A stretch of DNA of 64,000 bases from an uncultured Nitrospira sp. (GTDB taxonomy: Bacteria; Nitrospirota; Nitrospiria; Nitrospirales; Nitrospiraceae): the NCBI GenBank assembly GCA_902500775.1, contig CABVRZ010000006.1, forward strand, positions 62,001 through 126,000, written 5' to 3'. This document shows positions 8,960 to 18,105 of this stretch, piece by piece. Position numbers and translations under genes: made by a program. The stretch's first letter is position 1, and each line of letters opens with the position of its first letter. The notes beneath the pieces were generated by a model. It had not been told where the DNA came from. It did no database searches and worked only from the letters and a program-made list of their open reading frames with translations.

Positions 8960-10369
8960 TCAAAATGATCCCCGCAGACCGTGCCTCTTAACCATCCGCT
9001 CAATGGTCTTACGATCCACACCAGCTTCACGCGCCGCCCGCCCCATGTGTCCATCGTGACGCTTCAGGAGATCGACTAAAAACCCCCGTTCGAAAGACTC
9101 CACCGCCTGTTGCTTAGCCTGCTTGTATAAACTGGATTCCGGTTGCAACGCATCCCTCTCTGTCAGGGCCCGGAGACGCTCGGGCAGATGAGTACTGGTC
9201 ACAGTGGTTCCATCGACCAACACAGCGGCTCGTTCCATCACATTTTGCAGCTCCCTGACATTGCCGGGCCATGAATATCGCATCAACAGATCGGCGGCCG
9301 ATGGATCGATTGTCGGTACCATGGTGGCATCACATCGAACCCGCGATGCAAACCTAGTCAGAAACTCATTGGCCAATAGAAGAATGTCCTCTCCCCGCAC
9401 CCTGAGAGGGGGAAGAGTTATCGAAATGACGTTAAGACGGTAATACAGATCTTCACGGAAGGTCCCTCTACGGCACAATTCCTCGAGATCCTGGTTGGAT
9501 GCCGCAATGACACGGACGTTCAATGGCGTGAACCGTGTCCCGCCAACCCGCCGCACGTGTCTCTCTTGCAGAACACGAAGCAACCGTGCTTGTAGATTCG
9601 CCGTCATCCCACTGACTTCGTCGAGAAACACTGTGCCACCATCAGCCGCCTCAAACAGACCGGCCTTTGCAGCGTGAGCACCAGTAAAGGCTCCCCTTTC
9701 ATGGCCAAACAGCTCAGTTTCTAACAGTGAGTCCGGTAGCGACACGCAGTCCACGGTGATAAACGGACGGTCGCTGCGTGAGCTCAGCTCGTGAATCATC
9801 CGAGCGACCATTTCTTTTCCAGTCCCGCTTTCTCCATCGACGAGAACATTTGAATCGGTCGGTGCCACTTTGCTCACGAGTGCCAAGACATGTCCTATCA
9901 CAGCACTGTTCCCCACAAGCCTGGTCACGTCCGTCGTCGAAGGTGCGGACAATCCTCCCCGTGAGGCACCGATGAGCAAACACGCATCGGAGCTCAACGC
10001 CACGGATTCAAAAGCCCGTCTTGCCACGTGCACCAGCTCCTCGCTTGTAAACGGTTTCGTGATATAGTCGAAGGCACCATATCTCATGGCCGTCACGGCC
10101 GTATCGACCGTTGCATGCGCTGTGAGGAGGACAACAGGGACCGTCGGATCCATCCGCTTAGCAGCAGTCAGAACCTCAATTCCATCCAGCTTGGGCATCC
10201 GCAGATCCGTCAACACGAGGCCCGGCCGTTCCCGCACCATCATCTCAAGTGCATCTCTCGGATCGGTGGTCACCACGCAGTCATACGGTACTCGGCTGAG
10301 AATTCTTTGACAGTTCTCCACCGCCTCTCGCTCGTCGTCAACTATGAGAATTTTTCCTGCGATTCCCAT
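8960..10369 (-). CDS. NtrC-family sigma-54-dependent response regulator
   Basis: This 469-residue regulator has a receiver domain (residues 6-120; acidic pocket D11-D12, phosphoacceptor D55 in 'LVLTDLRMP', K near 105). An AAA+ domain follows with Walker A GESGTGKE (179-186), the sigma-54-contacting GAFTGA loop (226-231), Walker B 'GGTVFLDEV' and arginine fingers. A Fis-type helix-turn-helix ends the protein ('AAREAGVDRKTIERMVKRHG'). Its start overlaps the end of the kinase gene by 28 bases, so they form a two-component pair. The oxidase gene just downstream has a sigma-54 promoter with two palindromes, making it the obvious target; that link is inferred. Confidence 0.95.
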   Translation of the reverse strand: MGIAGKILIVDDEREAVENCQRILSRVPYDCVVTTDPRDALEMMVRERPGLVLTDLRMPKLDGIEVLTAAKRMDPTVPVVLLTAHATVDTAVTAMRYGAFDYITKPFTSEELVHVARRAFESVALSSDACLLIGASRGGLSAPSTTDVTRLVGNSAVIGHVLALVSKVAPTDSNVLVDGESGTGKEMVARMIHELSSRSDRPFITVDCVSLPDSLLETELFGHERGAFTGAHAAKAGLFEAADGGTVFLDEVSGMTANLQARLLRVLQERHVRRVGGTRFTPLNVRVIAASNQDLEELCRRGTFREDLYYRLNVISITLPPLRVRGEDILLLANEFLTRFASRVRCDATMVPTIDPSAADLLMRYSWPGNVRELQNVMERAAVLVDGTTVTSTHLPERLRALTERDALQPESSLYKQAKQQAVESFERGFLVDLLKRHDGHMGRAAREAGVDRKTIERMVKRHGLRGSF

Positions 10370-12378
10370 ATTCCCTCTTCTTCAACCAACGCGTCACACC
10401 AGACTGCTGGTAAGGTCACGGAGAATAGTGCACCGGTCTCTCCGTTTTTCACCTCAATCTGTCCTCGATGGTCTGCGACGATCCCGTAGGCCAGAAATAG
10501 CCCCAACCCGGTTCCCTGACCAGCCGGTTTGGTACTAAAAAATGGATCAAAGACCCGTCCCATGATCTCCTGTGGAATGCCAAGTCCGTTGTCGGACACC
10601 GTCACTTCGACCCCAAGCCTTCCATCCATCTGCATGGGTCTTGTTCGAACTGTCACGATACCACCCCTTCCCAAGGGGGTGACCGCATCAATCGCATTGT
10701 TGATCAGATTGAGGATGACCGTTTCTAGTCGATCACGATCACCCATGACAGGAGGCAGTAATGGGGCAAGCCTGGACTCCAATCCCACAGAAAGGGCCGC
10801 AACTCGCTCACCAGCGAAGCCAACGCACGAGCGCACGACACAATTCAGATCAATGGGTTTCAAGGTCGATACCGATCCTCGGGAGAAAGCTAGAATACTT
10901 TTGGTAACCCTGGAAATTCGCTCTGCCTGAGCCTTGACCGCAAGAAGATCACGCCTCACCACATCCGAAATCGGTGAACAGGCCGCATCCGCCTCCATGC
11001 ACTCGATCCGATTCAATATGATTCCGAGTGGATTATTCACCTCATGTGCGATCCCACTCGCAACCTTGCCAAGCGTAGCCAGACGTTCGGCTAATTCGAG
11101 ATTGTGCATATGCAGGGTAATCTCCTGCGTCTTCTCTTCAACGCGACGGGCTAGGTCTTCGTTGAGTGTTTCGAGCTCAATGCGAGAAGCCTTCAACCTA
11201 TCGGCCATGCGATGCACCGCAACGGCCAATTCCTCGAACTCGTCACCCGTGTGGATATTGAGGGGATGCTCATAGGTCCCTTGACTAATCGCCTCAACGC
11301 CACTCTGAAGAATCTGAATGGGCCGTGCAATCCGTGCCGCAACATATCGGCCGATCGACAAGAGAAGTCCCAACATAACAAGACCAATCAGGGCTAAATT
11401 CCGCGATTGATCGCGGATGGGCGCATAGCTCTCAGAAGGTTGCTGACGTACAAGAACATGCCATGGGTTCTCCGGTATCTTCAGCTGAGACACCGGTGCA
11501 TACCCCACCACTGTATCCATCGCACCATGCCCATCATCTTCCGCAACACCCCATCCCGGCTCCTCGGACACAATCATCGCCATTAACTGACTGGGAATTC
11601 GGTGTGCCTGCCTGGGAAGAATCGGACAGACGAGAGGATTTCCTGCGTCATCAAACAACATCGCGTGACCGGTTTGGCCGATGTGAATCTGCTTCACCAT
11701 GGCGAAGAGTGTATCGAAGCGGTACGAGGCCTTGACTGCTCCAATGACAACACGCTGCCGGTCGTCAAGAATAGGCACCGCAATATCAATCGTCTCTTCT
11801 GGAGTCCGAAACGACCCTTCTTGGGCCGGAATCATTCCGCTGATATATACCTGGTCTCCAGTACCCGTTTGGACAGCCTTCCACCACGATTCATCCCCGA
11901 AAAAAAAGTGGTCTGGATCGGAGCTGGCGGCCACCAATGCCCCGTATTGATCCACGATGAGCAGGCCCACAACCTTATCCCCACCACGAACCTTTGTTTC
12001 CCGAAGAAAGCGGGAGAGGTCGGCGTCCATGAGTCGCACTGCACTCGCCACCCCCGTGTCCCACAGCTTTATGCGGTCTGAGATGAGGTGTTGTGCGTCA
12101 TTGAGATCCTTGGGATAGGTTCGATTGACCACTTCAACCGGTTGGCGCACGCGCAAGGGCGTGTTTCCCAATAACCGAACTCCTTGCATCTCTGCCTGGA
12201 CCATCATGGTCACTCGATCTGCTGCTTGAACAGCCACCGCCTGAAGATTTCCACCGATCACATCTCGAAGAGACTGCATACCAGACACATAGGCAAGCGC
12301 AAGCCCAATCAACAGCGGAATGCATCCCACCAGCACGATCGCCAGCATGATTCGAGCACGAATCGTCCCGATTTTCAT
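10342..12378 (-). CDS. Membrane sensor histidine kinase
   Basis: This 678-residue kinase has a first membrane helix (about 11-31), a long periplasmic sensor region (about 35-320, double-Cache-like with 'KVVGLLIVDQYGALVAAS' and 'GHAMLFDDAGNPL' segments), and a second helix (about 335-355). HAMP, a coiled coil, a HisKA domain with phosphoacceptor H445 in 'GIAHEVNNPLG', and a HATPase domain ('NLINNAIDAV', 'DNGLGIP', 'GTGLGLFLAYG') follow. It should sense a periplasmic signal, plausibly a metal or redox cue given the neighbours, and phosphorylate the regulator encoded in the overlapping gene. The signal cannot be deduced from sequence. Confidence 0.93.
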   Translation of the reverse strand: MKIGTIRARIMLAIVLVGCIPLLIGLALAYVSGMQSLRDVIGGNLQAVAVQAADRVTMMVQAEMQGVRLLGNTPLRVRQPVEVVNRTYPKDLNDAQHLISDRIKLWDTGVASAVRLMDADLSRFLRETKVRGGDKVVGLLIVDQYGALVAASSDPDHFFFGDESWWKAVQTGTGDQVYISGMIPAQEGSFRTPEETIDIAVPILDDRQRVVIGAVKASYRFDTLFAMVKQIHIGQTGHAMLFDDAGNPLVCPILPRQAHRIPSQLMAMIVSEEPGWGVAEDDGHGAMDTVVGYAPVSQLKIPENPWHVLVRQQPSESYAPIRDQSRNLALIGLVMLGLLLSIGRYVAARIARPIQILQSGVEAISQGTYEHPLNIHTGDEFEELAVAVHRMADRLKASRIELETLNEDLARRVEEKTQEITLHMHNLELAERLATLGKVASGIAHEVNNPLGIILNRIECMEADAACSPISDVVRRDLLAVKAQAERISRVTKSILAFSRGSVSTLKPIDLNCVVRSCVGFAGERVAALSVGLESRLAPLLPPVMGDRDRLETVILNLINNAIDAVTPLGRGGIVTVRTRPMQMDGRLGVEVTVSDNGLGIPQEIMGRVFDPFFSTKPAGQGTGLGLFLAYGIVADHRGQIEVKNGETGALFSVTLPAVWCDALVEEEGIWESQEKFS

Positions 12379-12524
12379 TCGTTCTACTGCCTCGTTGAGG
12401 CAATATTGTAAGCACCCGAAATGAGAAAACTCCAGGCCCCTCTCACAACGATCAGCCCGCGCCGGCTACCACATGAGATGGGACAGTAAGGGCCTTCCGA
12501 TGGCAGCATGTCATAGGATCAGGT

Positions 12525-13559
12525 TCACCCGCCGCCCAGGACCACATGAAAGGTCAGGTCGACATCAACCCGACGCACTTTGATGGACACCTCTTGACCA
12601 GGGGTCGTGCGCTCAATCAGGAAATTCTTTAGTTGGGAGGCATCAAGAATCTCTGTATCTTCAATGGCTAACAACATATCGTGCTTTTGTAGACCTGCAG
12701 CTTTGGCCGGCTCAGTGACATCCTTCACGGCCACGCGCAGCCTCGTGCCATCTTTAACCGAAGTCAGGTGGAGACCCAGCTTGGAAAAGGTAAGCGGTTT
12801 TCCAGAGAGCGCGGCGTTCACAATACGCTCGGCAAGCACACCTGGGATCGCGAATGCCATACGGCTGCAATAGGTCTGGGTGTCCTCCTTGTCGGTGTGA
12901 ATCACCGCGTGGAGGATTCCCACCATCTCCCCTTGTCCATTGAAGAGTCCTCCCCCGGAGTTGCCGCTACAGGCCGATAGGTCAGCTTGAATCAAGCGGG
13001 TATCAACAGTCTGTAGGAAGGTATTGGTATTCCCAAGCCTGCCAAAGGCCATTGTCGGTCCCCAGCCAAGCGGATAGCCGACCGTGAAAACCTCCATGCC
13101 AGGTGAAATGTCTCCGGTGACAAACGTGGTTCCTGTCTGGAGTTTGGAGCGATGCGGCTCCGCCACTCGATAGACCACGACATCCATGAATGCGCTGTCT
13201 CCGACGAGATCGGCTGGAAGCTCGTGAAGGTCATTCGTCAGGAGACGGATTCGCTTTTGAATGATGGTGCCGGTCGTTGGATCGTGCTTTTCCGCAGCAT
13301 GCCTGGCAGTGACCACGTAGCCGTCTCGCAGGTGCACTCCCGTGCCTCGAACCGAGACCTTTCCTGGCTTCTCCGGCATCCGTTGATCTTGTGTGTCGGC
13401 CAGAATACCCACCGTCACCTGTTTTGCCAGAAGAAATGCATCCTGAATGGGTGACACTGTTTCAGCATGAGTCGGAAAAACAAATAACGACGAAACCGCC
13501 CATAGGCCGAGTACAGATAACCATTGAGTGTAAGACCCCACCGACCGATAGAAGACCAT
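12525..13559 (-). CDS. Exported trypsin-like serine protease with PDZ domain (HtrA-like)
   Basis: This 344-residue exported protease has a signal peptide ending near 'FPTHAETV'. The catalytic triad is visible: H87 in 'VVTARHAAE', D126 in 'FMDVVVY' and S201 in 'CSGNSGGGLF'. A single PDZ domain follows, ending 'RRVDVDLTFHVVLGGG'. It resembles DegP/HtrA periplasmic quality-control proteases but is short, with one PDZ. I chose the ATG at 13559 over an upstream TTG because GGAAGGAG lies just ahead. It may process or protect the copper proteins nearby, which is inference. A decayed copy of its C-terminus lies at 16140-16300. Confidence 0.88.
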   Translation of the reverse strand: MVFYRSVGSYTQWLSVLGLWAVSSLFVFPTHAETVSPIQDAFLLAKQVTVGILADTQDQRMPEKPGKVSVRGTGVHLRDGYVVTARHAAEKHDPTTGTIIQKRIRLLTNDLHELPADLVGDSAFMDVVVYRVAEPHRSKLQTGTTFVTGDISPGMEVFTVGYPLGWGPTMAFGRLGNTNTFLQTVDTRLIQADLSACSGNSGGGLFNGQGEMVGILHAVIHTDKEDTQTYCSRMAFAIPGVLAERIVNAALSGKPLTFSKLGLHLTSVKDGTRLRVAVKDVTEPAKAAGLQKHDMLLAIEDTEILDASQLKNFLIERTTPGQEVSIKVRRVDVDLTFHVVLGGG

Positions 13560-13758
13560 GCCCAGCTCCTTCCTCAACAACTACCAGTTTGTTGCAGTAT
13601 AATCTATGTTGCCGTACAGATACTTTTCAGCAAATGTGGTTGCTACTCTTGGTTGCGACCGGTAACAAACAGTGGTACGGCGCCAGAACAATGTGCGGCC
13701 ATCATCAGGTTTTGTTGTACCTAAACGATTCATCGGTGAAGAAGAAGAGGTCCGCCTC

Positions 13759-14406
13759 ATGAAGACAGGAATGATTCAACGCTGTGTTGCGTTGTCGGTA
13801 TTTGTGATGTGTCTTGCTCCAAGCATTCCACCCGTTCATGCCGATGCAACCGAGAATACCAATGAAGCAGGCTGGAAGCTCTACACCAACGCCCGATTCG
13901 GGTTCTCCATTCGCTATCCGGATGATTGGCGCCTTGGCAATCCTATGCCGGACGGAGTCGGTGTGATGCTCCACCCTCCTATTGAACAGAGCCTCGTTGC
14001 CGTATCCGGCCATATGAATGTGGTCAGCGGGAGTAGCCCAGAAGGCAGACAGACGCTCGAGGAGTTCGCCTCAGCCCACCATCGCATTATCACCGACCTC
14101 TATAGCAAGAAACAGGTCATCCTCCGATGGCAACCGGATCAGGAGAGATCGTTCGCAGGACTCCCAGGGAAAGAGCTTATCTTTACCTATACGGACAACA
14201 AACAGGGTGAAATCACCGAACACCACATCTTTTCTCTCGGGCGGAACGAAGGGCGAGGCGTACGTGTCAAAGTTCCTCACTCAGCTGAAGCTCGAGTGAT
14301 GCCGACAGTGCGAAAAATGTTGGACGGCTACCAACCCGGGCGAGATCAAAACGCCGTGAGTCCGCTTAAACCGAACACAGACCTCCCCATACCTGCACCG
14401 CGATGA
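13759..14406 (+). CDS. Exported PsbP-like / DUF1795-like protein
   Basis: This 215-residue exported protein has a signal peptide ending near 'PPVHADA'. The mature part begins with 'YTNARFGFSIRYPDDWRLG', the N-terminal signature of PsbP/MOG1-fold proteins, and continues with beta-rich sequence including 'LPGKELIFTYTDNK'. Such proteins in bacteria are mostly uncharacterised. The start at 13759 has a GAGG stretch upstream and gives an intact signal peptide; an ATG 29 codons earlier would add a non-signal extension. It is divergent from the protease and convergent with the cupredoxin gene that ends 20 bases away. Confidence 0.7.
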   Translation: MKTGMIQRCVALSVFVMCLAPSIPPVHADATENTNEAGWKLYTNARFGFSIRYPDDWRLGNPMPDGVGVMLHPPIEQSLVAVSGHMNVVSGSSPEGRQTLEEFASAHHRIITDLYSKKQVILRWQPDQERSFAGLPGKELIFTYTDNKQGEITEHHIFSLGRNEGRGVRVKVPHSAEARVMPTVRKMLDGYQPGRDQNAVSPLKPNTDLPIPAPR

Positions 14407-14425
14407 GGAGGTCCCGCATTGCCGT

Positions 14426-15199
14426 TTACTTGGCGCCGAAGGTGAAATCGAGCGAAACCGTCTCGTTCGGTTTCACGGTGATGTCCTGCTCATGGCTTCC
14501 CAAGGTCGGATGCCACGCCTTGATCCGATAGGTCCCGACAGGAAGATCGCCGATCGTGAACGCCCCATTAGGACCAGTTACGGCATAATAGGGATTATCA
14601 ATGGCATATCCCCAATTTTGCATGTAGGGGTGCATGCCGCACTGCATGGTGAACACTTTCCTCCCCTTGACCAGCTGAACAATATCAGTCGTCCCGCTCA
14701 CATGCAGCGCCGGCCGATGAAGGACAATATCCACCCCTGATTGATCGTACGCATACCCTTGGATGTCGTGGGACACCGGATCTCGATTAAACACCGTAAC
14801 TCGGCGCTTGTCGCTGACTACGGTGACGAATGGCATGAACTGACACAGACTCGCCTCCATCTCAGCATCGCTGACAGTAAAAGGCTTGCCCTTCTCGACA
14901 CCCTCAATAACCACTACCACGTCCTTGAGGCCACCATCCTGTCCGACAGTGACTTCGTTCAGGAGGCGATGCCCCTTTCCGTCCGAAAGAGTCGCGCAGT
15001 ACTCACGGTCATAGTAGCGACGCATCTCGAACGTTTTCGGAGCCGGCACGGTTCCCGTGAACGTGATCTTGCCTTGTACGGTCGCGCCATTGATCACGGT
15101 CCCAGACTCATACGCGAAGGCCTCCGGTTGGAGGCCCATCGGTATCGCCATGTGCCCACCGATCGCGAGACAAAGCGCCGTGATGATGATTCGTTTCAT
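14426..15199 (-). CDS. Exported amicyanin-like cupredoxin fused to a carboxypeptidase-regulatory-like domain (1)
   Basis: This 257-residue protein has a signal peptide (to about residue 28). Its central domain carries a full type 1 copper ligand set: H144 in 'NRDPVSHDIQG', then C187, H190 and M193 in 'QCGMHPYM'. The C-x2-H-P-[FY]-M spacing is that of amicyanin. The last 50 residues ('NGAFTIGDLPVGTYRIKAWHP') form a carboxypeptidase-regulatory-like beta sandwich. Two further cysteines (C68, C119) have counterparts in the paralogues at 22105 and 31225 and may form a disulfide. It probably shuttles electrons in the periplasm, possibly to or from the giant oxidases; partner is inferred. Confidence 0.82.
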   Translation of the reverse strand: MKRIIITALCLAIGGHMAIPMGLQPEAFAYESGTVINGATVQGKITFTGTVPAPKTFEMRRYYDREYCATLSDGKGHRLLNEVTVGQDGGLKDVVVVIEGVEKGKPFTVSDAEMEASLCQFMPFVTVVSDKRRVTVFNRDPVSHDIQGYAYDQSGVDIVLHRPALHVSGTTDIVQLVKGRKVFTMQCGMHPYMQNWGYAIDNPYYAVTGPNGAFTIGDLPVGTYRIKAWHPTLGSHEQDITVKPNETVSLDFTFGAK

Positions 15200-15218
15200 C
15201 CCAATCCCTCCTACATTA

Positions 15219-15827
15219 CTATTTGTTTAAAGTCGGTTGCATGGGTGCGGGTAGACTGGCTGGATCCAATCTGTGCGGCAGCTCGAACAAGAATCGAGAC
15301 TGTTCGGTAAAGACCAACCGGCGAAACTCTTCCGACCATTCCCCCTGCTTGCTCACAGTCTTCATTGGAAACCGCTGAACCTTGGTCACCCACCGATAGT
15401 ATTGCCGAGTTTCCCCTTTTTCTGCAACTGTGACCTCGAACAGCTCGGTCGGATACCCGCTGAGCATTTCCTCTCCCACAAACTCGCGCGAGATTTCACC
15501 GGGTATTTTCTCGCTCACCTCTAACCGATAGTCATTCGCGATAGGCTCTTCCACATACAGCCGCTGCTTGGACGAAATCAGCCAGGCCGTGCCACGATCC
15601 ACTCGGACAATGATCACACTGGCCCCCCGCTGAGGTATGGAAAACTCGAATCGCCATCGATCATCTTTGGCATTCACATGAGATTTCACCACCGATTTGC
15701 TGTGCTTCACGATCCGGTCTGCCGAGAAGTCCACGGCTTCTGCTCGGTGCACTGGGCTACTGATGAAACTACTAACCAAAACAAACATGAACACACTCTT
15801 TGCACTTCGCAGCTCATGTAAATCCAT
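15219..15827 (-). CDS. Exported LolA/DUF4412-like protein (1)
   Basis: This 202-residue protein has an N-terminal signal peptide (cleavage near 'HRAEAVDF'). The mature fold resembles the LolA-like/DUF4412 half-barrel family: 'FSADRIVKHS' opening, 'VIIVRVDRGTAWLISSKQRLYVEEP', then 'MLSGYPTELFEVTV' and 'YYRWVTKVQRFPMKT'. It has paralogues at 17482 and 21464. Proteins of this fold bind lipids or apolar molecules at the outer membrane interface; nothing shows the ligand here. It ends 19 bases before the cupredoxin gene and is likely its operon partner. Confidence 0.75.
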   Translation of the reverse strand: MDLHELRSAKSVFMFVLVSSFISSPVHRAEAVDFSADRIVKHSKSVVKSHVNAKDDRWRFEFSIPQRGASVIIVRVDRGTAWLISSKQRLYVEEPIANDYRLEVSEKIPGEISREFVGEEMLSGYPTELFEVTVAEKGETRQYYRWVTKVQRFPMKTVSKQGEWSEEFRRLVFTEQSRFLFELPHRLDPASLPAPMQPTLNK

Positions 15828-16139
15828 TCGCTCTCTCTAAAGTAGGATTCGTGATTGGTTCAGGGATCGTGAAGAAGAAAGCACACTTGGAAGCCTCCTC
15901 CTCCCCTTAAGATCTCCCGATACGGTCTTGTGGCCTTCCTAAACACCAGATTTGCTTTCGCCGACGATCGGTCTTTCGCTTGCTGAAGATTTGGGACTTG
16001 ACGCGATTCATCTGGGAAGCGAGTGGCTACCACCCCTGCAACCGAGATGGGCCGAGAGTACCCACACTGCCACCGAACAGTCAGCCTTTAGGATGACACA
16101 GACTCATGAGACTGGGCAACGCCTCGATTGACATCACAG
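15828..16139. other. Intergenic stretch without recognisable genes
   Basis: About 310 bases upstream of the LolA-like gene. I see no convincing coding frame, and no clear sigma-70 or sigma-54 promoter, although a promoter for the minus-strand pair must lie here. Confidence 0.5.
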
Positions 16140-16300
16140 TCATCCTCCACCCAGGGCGACTTGAAAGATGAGATCGACATCGACTCGGCAGACCTTGCGT
16201 CCTGGCGCCGTGAGCTCGACGAGAAAATTCTTCAACAGTCCCCGCCGCTCACATAAGATGCAGTGGAACCGACCTCTGTGATAGCCTGAGCCCATCTGGC
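16140..16300 (-). pseudogene. Decayed C-terminal fragment of the PDZ serine protease gene
   Basis: On the minus strand the end of this stretch reads 'NFLVELTAPGRKV' and then 'CRVDVDLIFQVALGGG', closely matching the last residues of the protease at 12525 ('NFLIERTTPGQEV', 'RRVDVDLTFHVVLGGG') with a small internal deletion. Upstream, 'KPDGLRLSQRS' resembles 'KDGTRLRVAVKD' of the protease but in another frame. No start, triad or intact PDZ remains. It is therefore a broken relic of a duplicated protease gene. Confidence 0.75.
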
Positions 16301-16309
16301 TTAACCGCG

Positions 16310-17251
16310 GTGAGCATTGAAAAGGTGGGGGGACTCCCGGTTGCACGCAATATGCTAGGTTACAATATAGGTTCCACGACATTCCTTTCCTTTCTCCTTC
16401 TGATTGGATCTTCCACCGTCGTGCAGGCCGGATCAAAACCTTCTCTGGAACTAGCTCGTCATCTCACCGCCATTGCAAACCTGTCCCAGCCCTCACCCAT
16501 TGTACTCATCACAGCCGGTCTAGTTTTTATCGGCAGTAAACGGGTTGATAGCGATCCTTACGGGAAGTGGACACAGTTTGATGACACTGAACTTCCTCAA
16601 CATCACGTATGGTTGGACGCATACGAGATCGATCGCGATGAAGTGAGCCTCGGGGAATACCTGGCATTCTTACACCAACAGGACAGCTATCCCTCGACCG
16701 AGTTGCAGCAACTCCTATGGCATGTCATCACTGTTCATTCTATCCCGGACGAGGCCCTAACACGGTGGCCCGCTCTGTACGTGACATGGGAGGAGGCCGA
16801 GGAGTTCTGCGCCATCAAGCACGCGAGACTGCCCACAGAAGCCCAATGGGAAAAGGCCGCAAGAGGGCCAGAGGGTAATCTCTATCCATGGGGTGACGCC
16901 ATGCCCAACTCCAAACTAGCCATGTTCGGGCAACATCATGTCCACGAAATTCCCATTCTTGCAACGGTCGATTCCCACGAAGAGGGCAAAAGCCCTTATG
17001 GGCTACACCATATGGCGGGAAACGTGGCAGAGTGGGTGCATGACTGGTTTGGGTTGGACTATTATGCCTACATGCCGGATCGAAATCCCCCAGGTCCAAC
17101 CACTGGACGCTACAAAAGCGTTCGTGGAGGTTCGTGGAAAAGCAAGCGAGTCATGCTCAGAACGGCAACAAGGGGCGGTGCATCGCCCGATCAGCGGTCC
17201 TCCACGATTGGGTTTCGATGTGCACGGACACTGACTTTAGTTTCCCCCTAA
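16310..17251 (+). CDS. Exported SUMF1/NirV-like protein (1)
   Basis: This 313-residue protein has an N-terminal signal segment ('TTFLSFLLLIGSSTVVQA') and a SUMF1 (formylglycine-generating-enzyme-like) domain. Hallmarks include 'HHVWLDAYEIDRDEVS', 'ARLPTEAQWEKAARGPEGNLYPWGD', 'SPYGLHHMAGNVAEWVHDW', 'SVRGGSWK' and 'GFRCART'. The catalytic cysteine segment of true FGE (YC near the RYRVAAR motif) is absent, so it should not make formylglycine. NirV, encoded beside copper nitrite reductase genes, is the nearest described analogue. It is the most divergent of five such proteins here. The start at 16310 has a weak ribosome site; the ATG at 16352 is an alternative. Confidence 0.85.
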   Translation: MSIEKVGGLPVARNMLGYNIGSTTFLSFLLLIGSSTVVQAGSKPSLELARHLTAIANLSQPSPIVLITAGLVFIGSKRVDSDPYGKWTQFDDTELPQHHVWLDAYEIDRDEVSLGEYLAFLHQQDSYPSTELQQLLWHVITVHSIPDEALTRWPALYVTWEEAEEFCAIKHARLPTEAQWEKAARGPEGNLYPWGDAMPNSKLAMFGQHHVHEIPILATVDSHEEGKSPYGLHHMAGNVAEWVHDWFGLDYYAYMPDRNPPGPTTGRYKSVRGGSWKSKRVMLRTATRGGASPDQRSSTIGFRCARTLTLVSP

Positions 17252-17385
17252 CAGTCTGCTGAAAAACTCTTCGTTCATCCTGCGAGAGCCTCAGGATGAA
17301 CAGAGAAGCCATTGATACTATTGATGTTTTCCGTTCGTGCTGAGCTTATCGAAGCACACATATTGAGTTTTTCAGCAGACTGCTA
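17252..17385. repeat. Dispersed repeat family A, copy 2
   Basis: The element starts at the first base after the stop codon of the SUMF1-like gene. It is bounded by a perfect 18-base inverted repeat, CAGTCTGCTGAAAAACTC at 17252-17269 and its complement at 17365-17382. The interior is strongly similar to the copy at 8727. It could fold as a long hairpin in either transcript. Confidence 0.85.
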
Positions 17386-17481
17386 GCCCCTATTTATCTT
17401 CCGCAGATGTGGAACACTCTGTTCATATACTTCAGCGACCAAAAAGAAAATATGCCAATCAGTGTGGTAGGATTTCCCCCC

Positions 17482-18072
17482 ATGCGTCTACTCCGGTCAG
17501 CATTCATGCTTGTGTGCTTCGTCATGCTCCCCTGGCAGTCGGCATCTGCGCTGGAGTTCACTGCCGACCAAGTGACTAAAATCGATGGAAAAATGCGCAA
17601 GGCGAATATCTACTACCGCGATGCCATGTGGCGTATTGAACACCATACCATGGGACCCGTCAACGTCAGCATCGTGCGAAAAGACAAGCAAGTTGTGTGG
17701 CTGTTGCTGTCGAGAATGAAGCATTTCAAGACTGTTCCGTATAGTCCTGAGCAGGACCTCAGAGTGGGTGAAACATTGCCTGGTGAGGTCTCACGGGAAG
17801 AGATCGGCCAGGAAGTCCGGGAAGGACACCCGACCGTCTTGTACGAAGTGACGACGAAGCAAGGCGAGCAGGTCGATGTCTACTATCAATGGCTCGCGAC
17901 GGACATTCACTTTCCCATGAAGCTGGCCAAGAAAGATGGTAGTTGGATCATGGAATATCACCATGTCAAAATGCATTCGGTATCAGACTATCTCTTCAAC
18001 TTACCAGTCAACTTCCAGCCATTGGAAGAATTCGATGCGCCAGCTCGGGAGCAGAACGGGCCAGGCCTGTAA
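17482..18072 (+). CDS. Exported LolA/DUF4412-like protein (2)
   Basis: This 196-residue protein starts with a signal peptide (MRLLRSAFMLVCFVML..., cleavage near 'SASALEF'). The mature domain parallels that of the protein at 15219: 'FTADQVTKIDGKMRKANIYYRD', 'VSIVRKDKQVVWLLLSRMKHFKTVP', 'EVREGHPTVLYEVTT', 'YYQWLATDIHFPMK'. I chose the ATG at 17482 over upstream ATGs (17407, 17452) because it gives a compact signal peptide and TAGGA lies about 10 bases ahead. It precedes a SUMF1-like gene by 33 bases and is likely in one operon with it. Confidence 0.75.
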   Translation: MRLLRSAFMLVCFVMLPWQSASALEFTADQVTKIDGKMRKANIYYRDAMWRIEHHTMGPVNVSIVRKDKQVVWLLLSRMKHFKTVPYSPEQDLRVGETLPGEVSREEIGQEVREGHPTVLYEVTTKQGEQVDVYYQWLATDIHFPMKLAKKDGSWIMEYHHVKMHSVSDYLFNLPVNFQPLEEFDAPAREQNGPGL

Positions 18073-18105
18073 CACAATCGTGTCGAAGAAAAAGGAGGAG
18101 GGGCC

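Noticed and set aside
12134-12415. 93-codon minus-strand frame at the start of the kinase gene
   Set aside because: It lies in another frame of the kinase N-terminus and lacks any protein signature.
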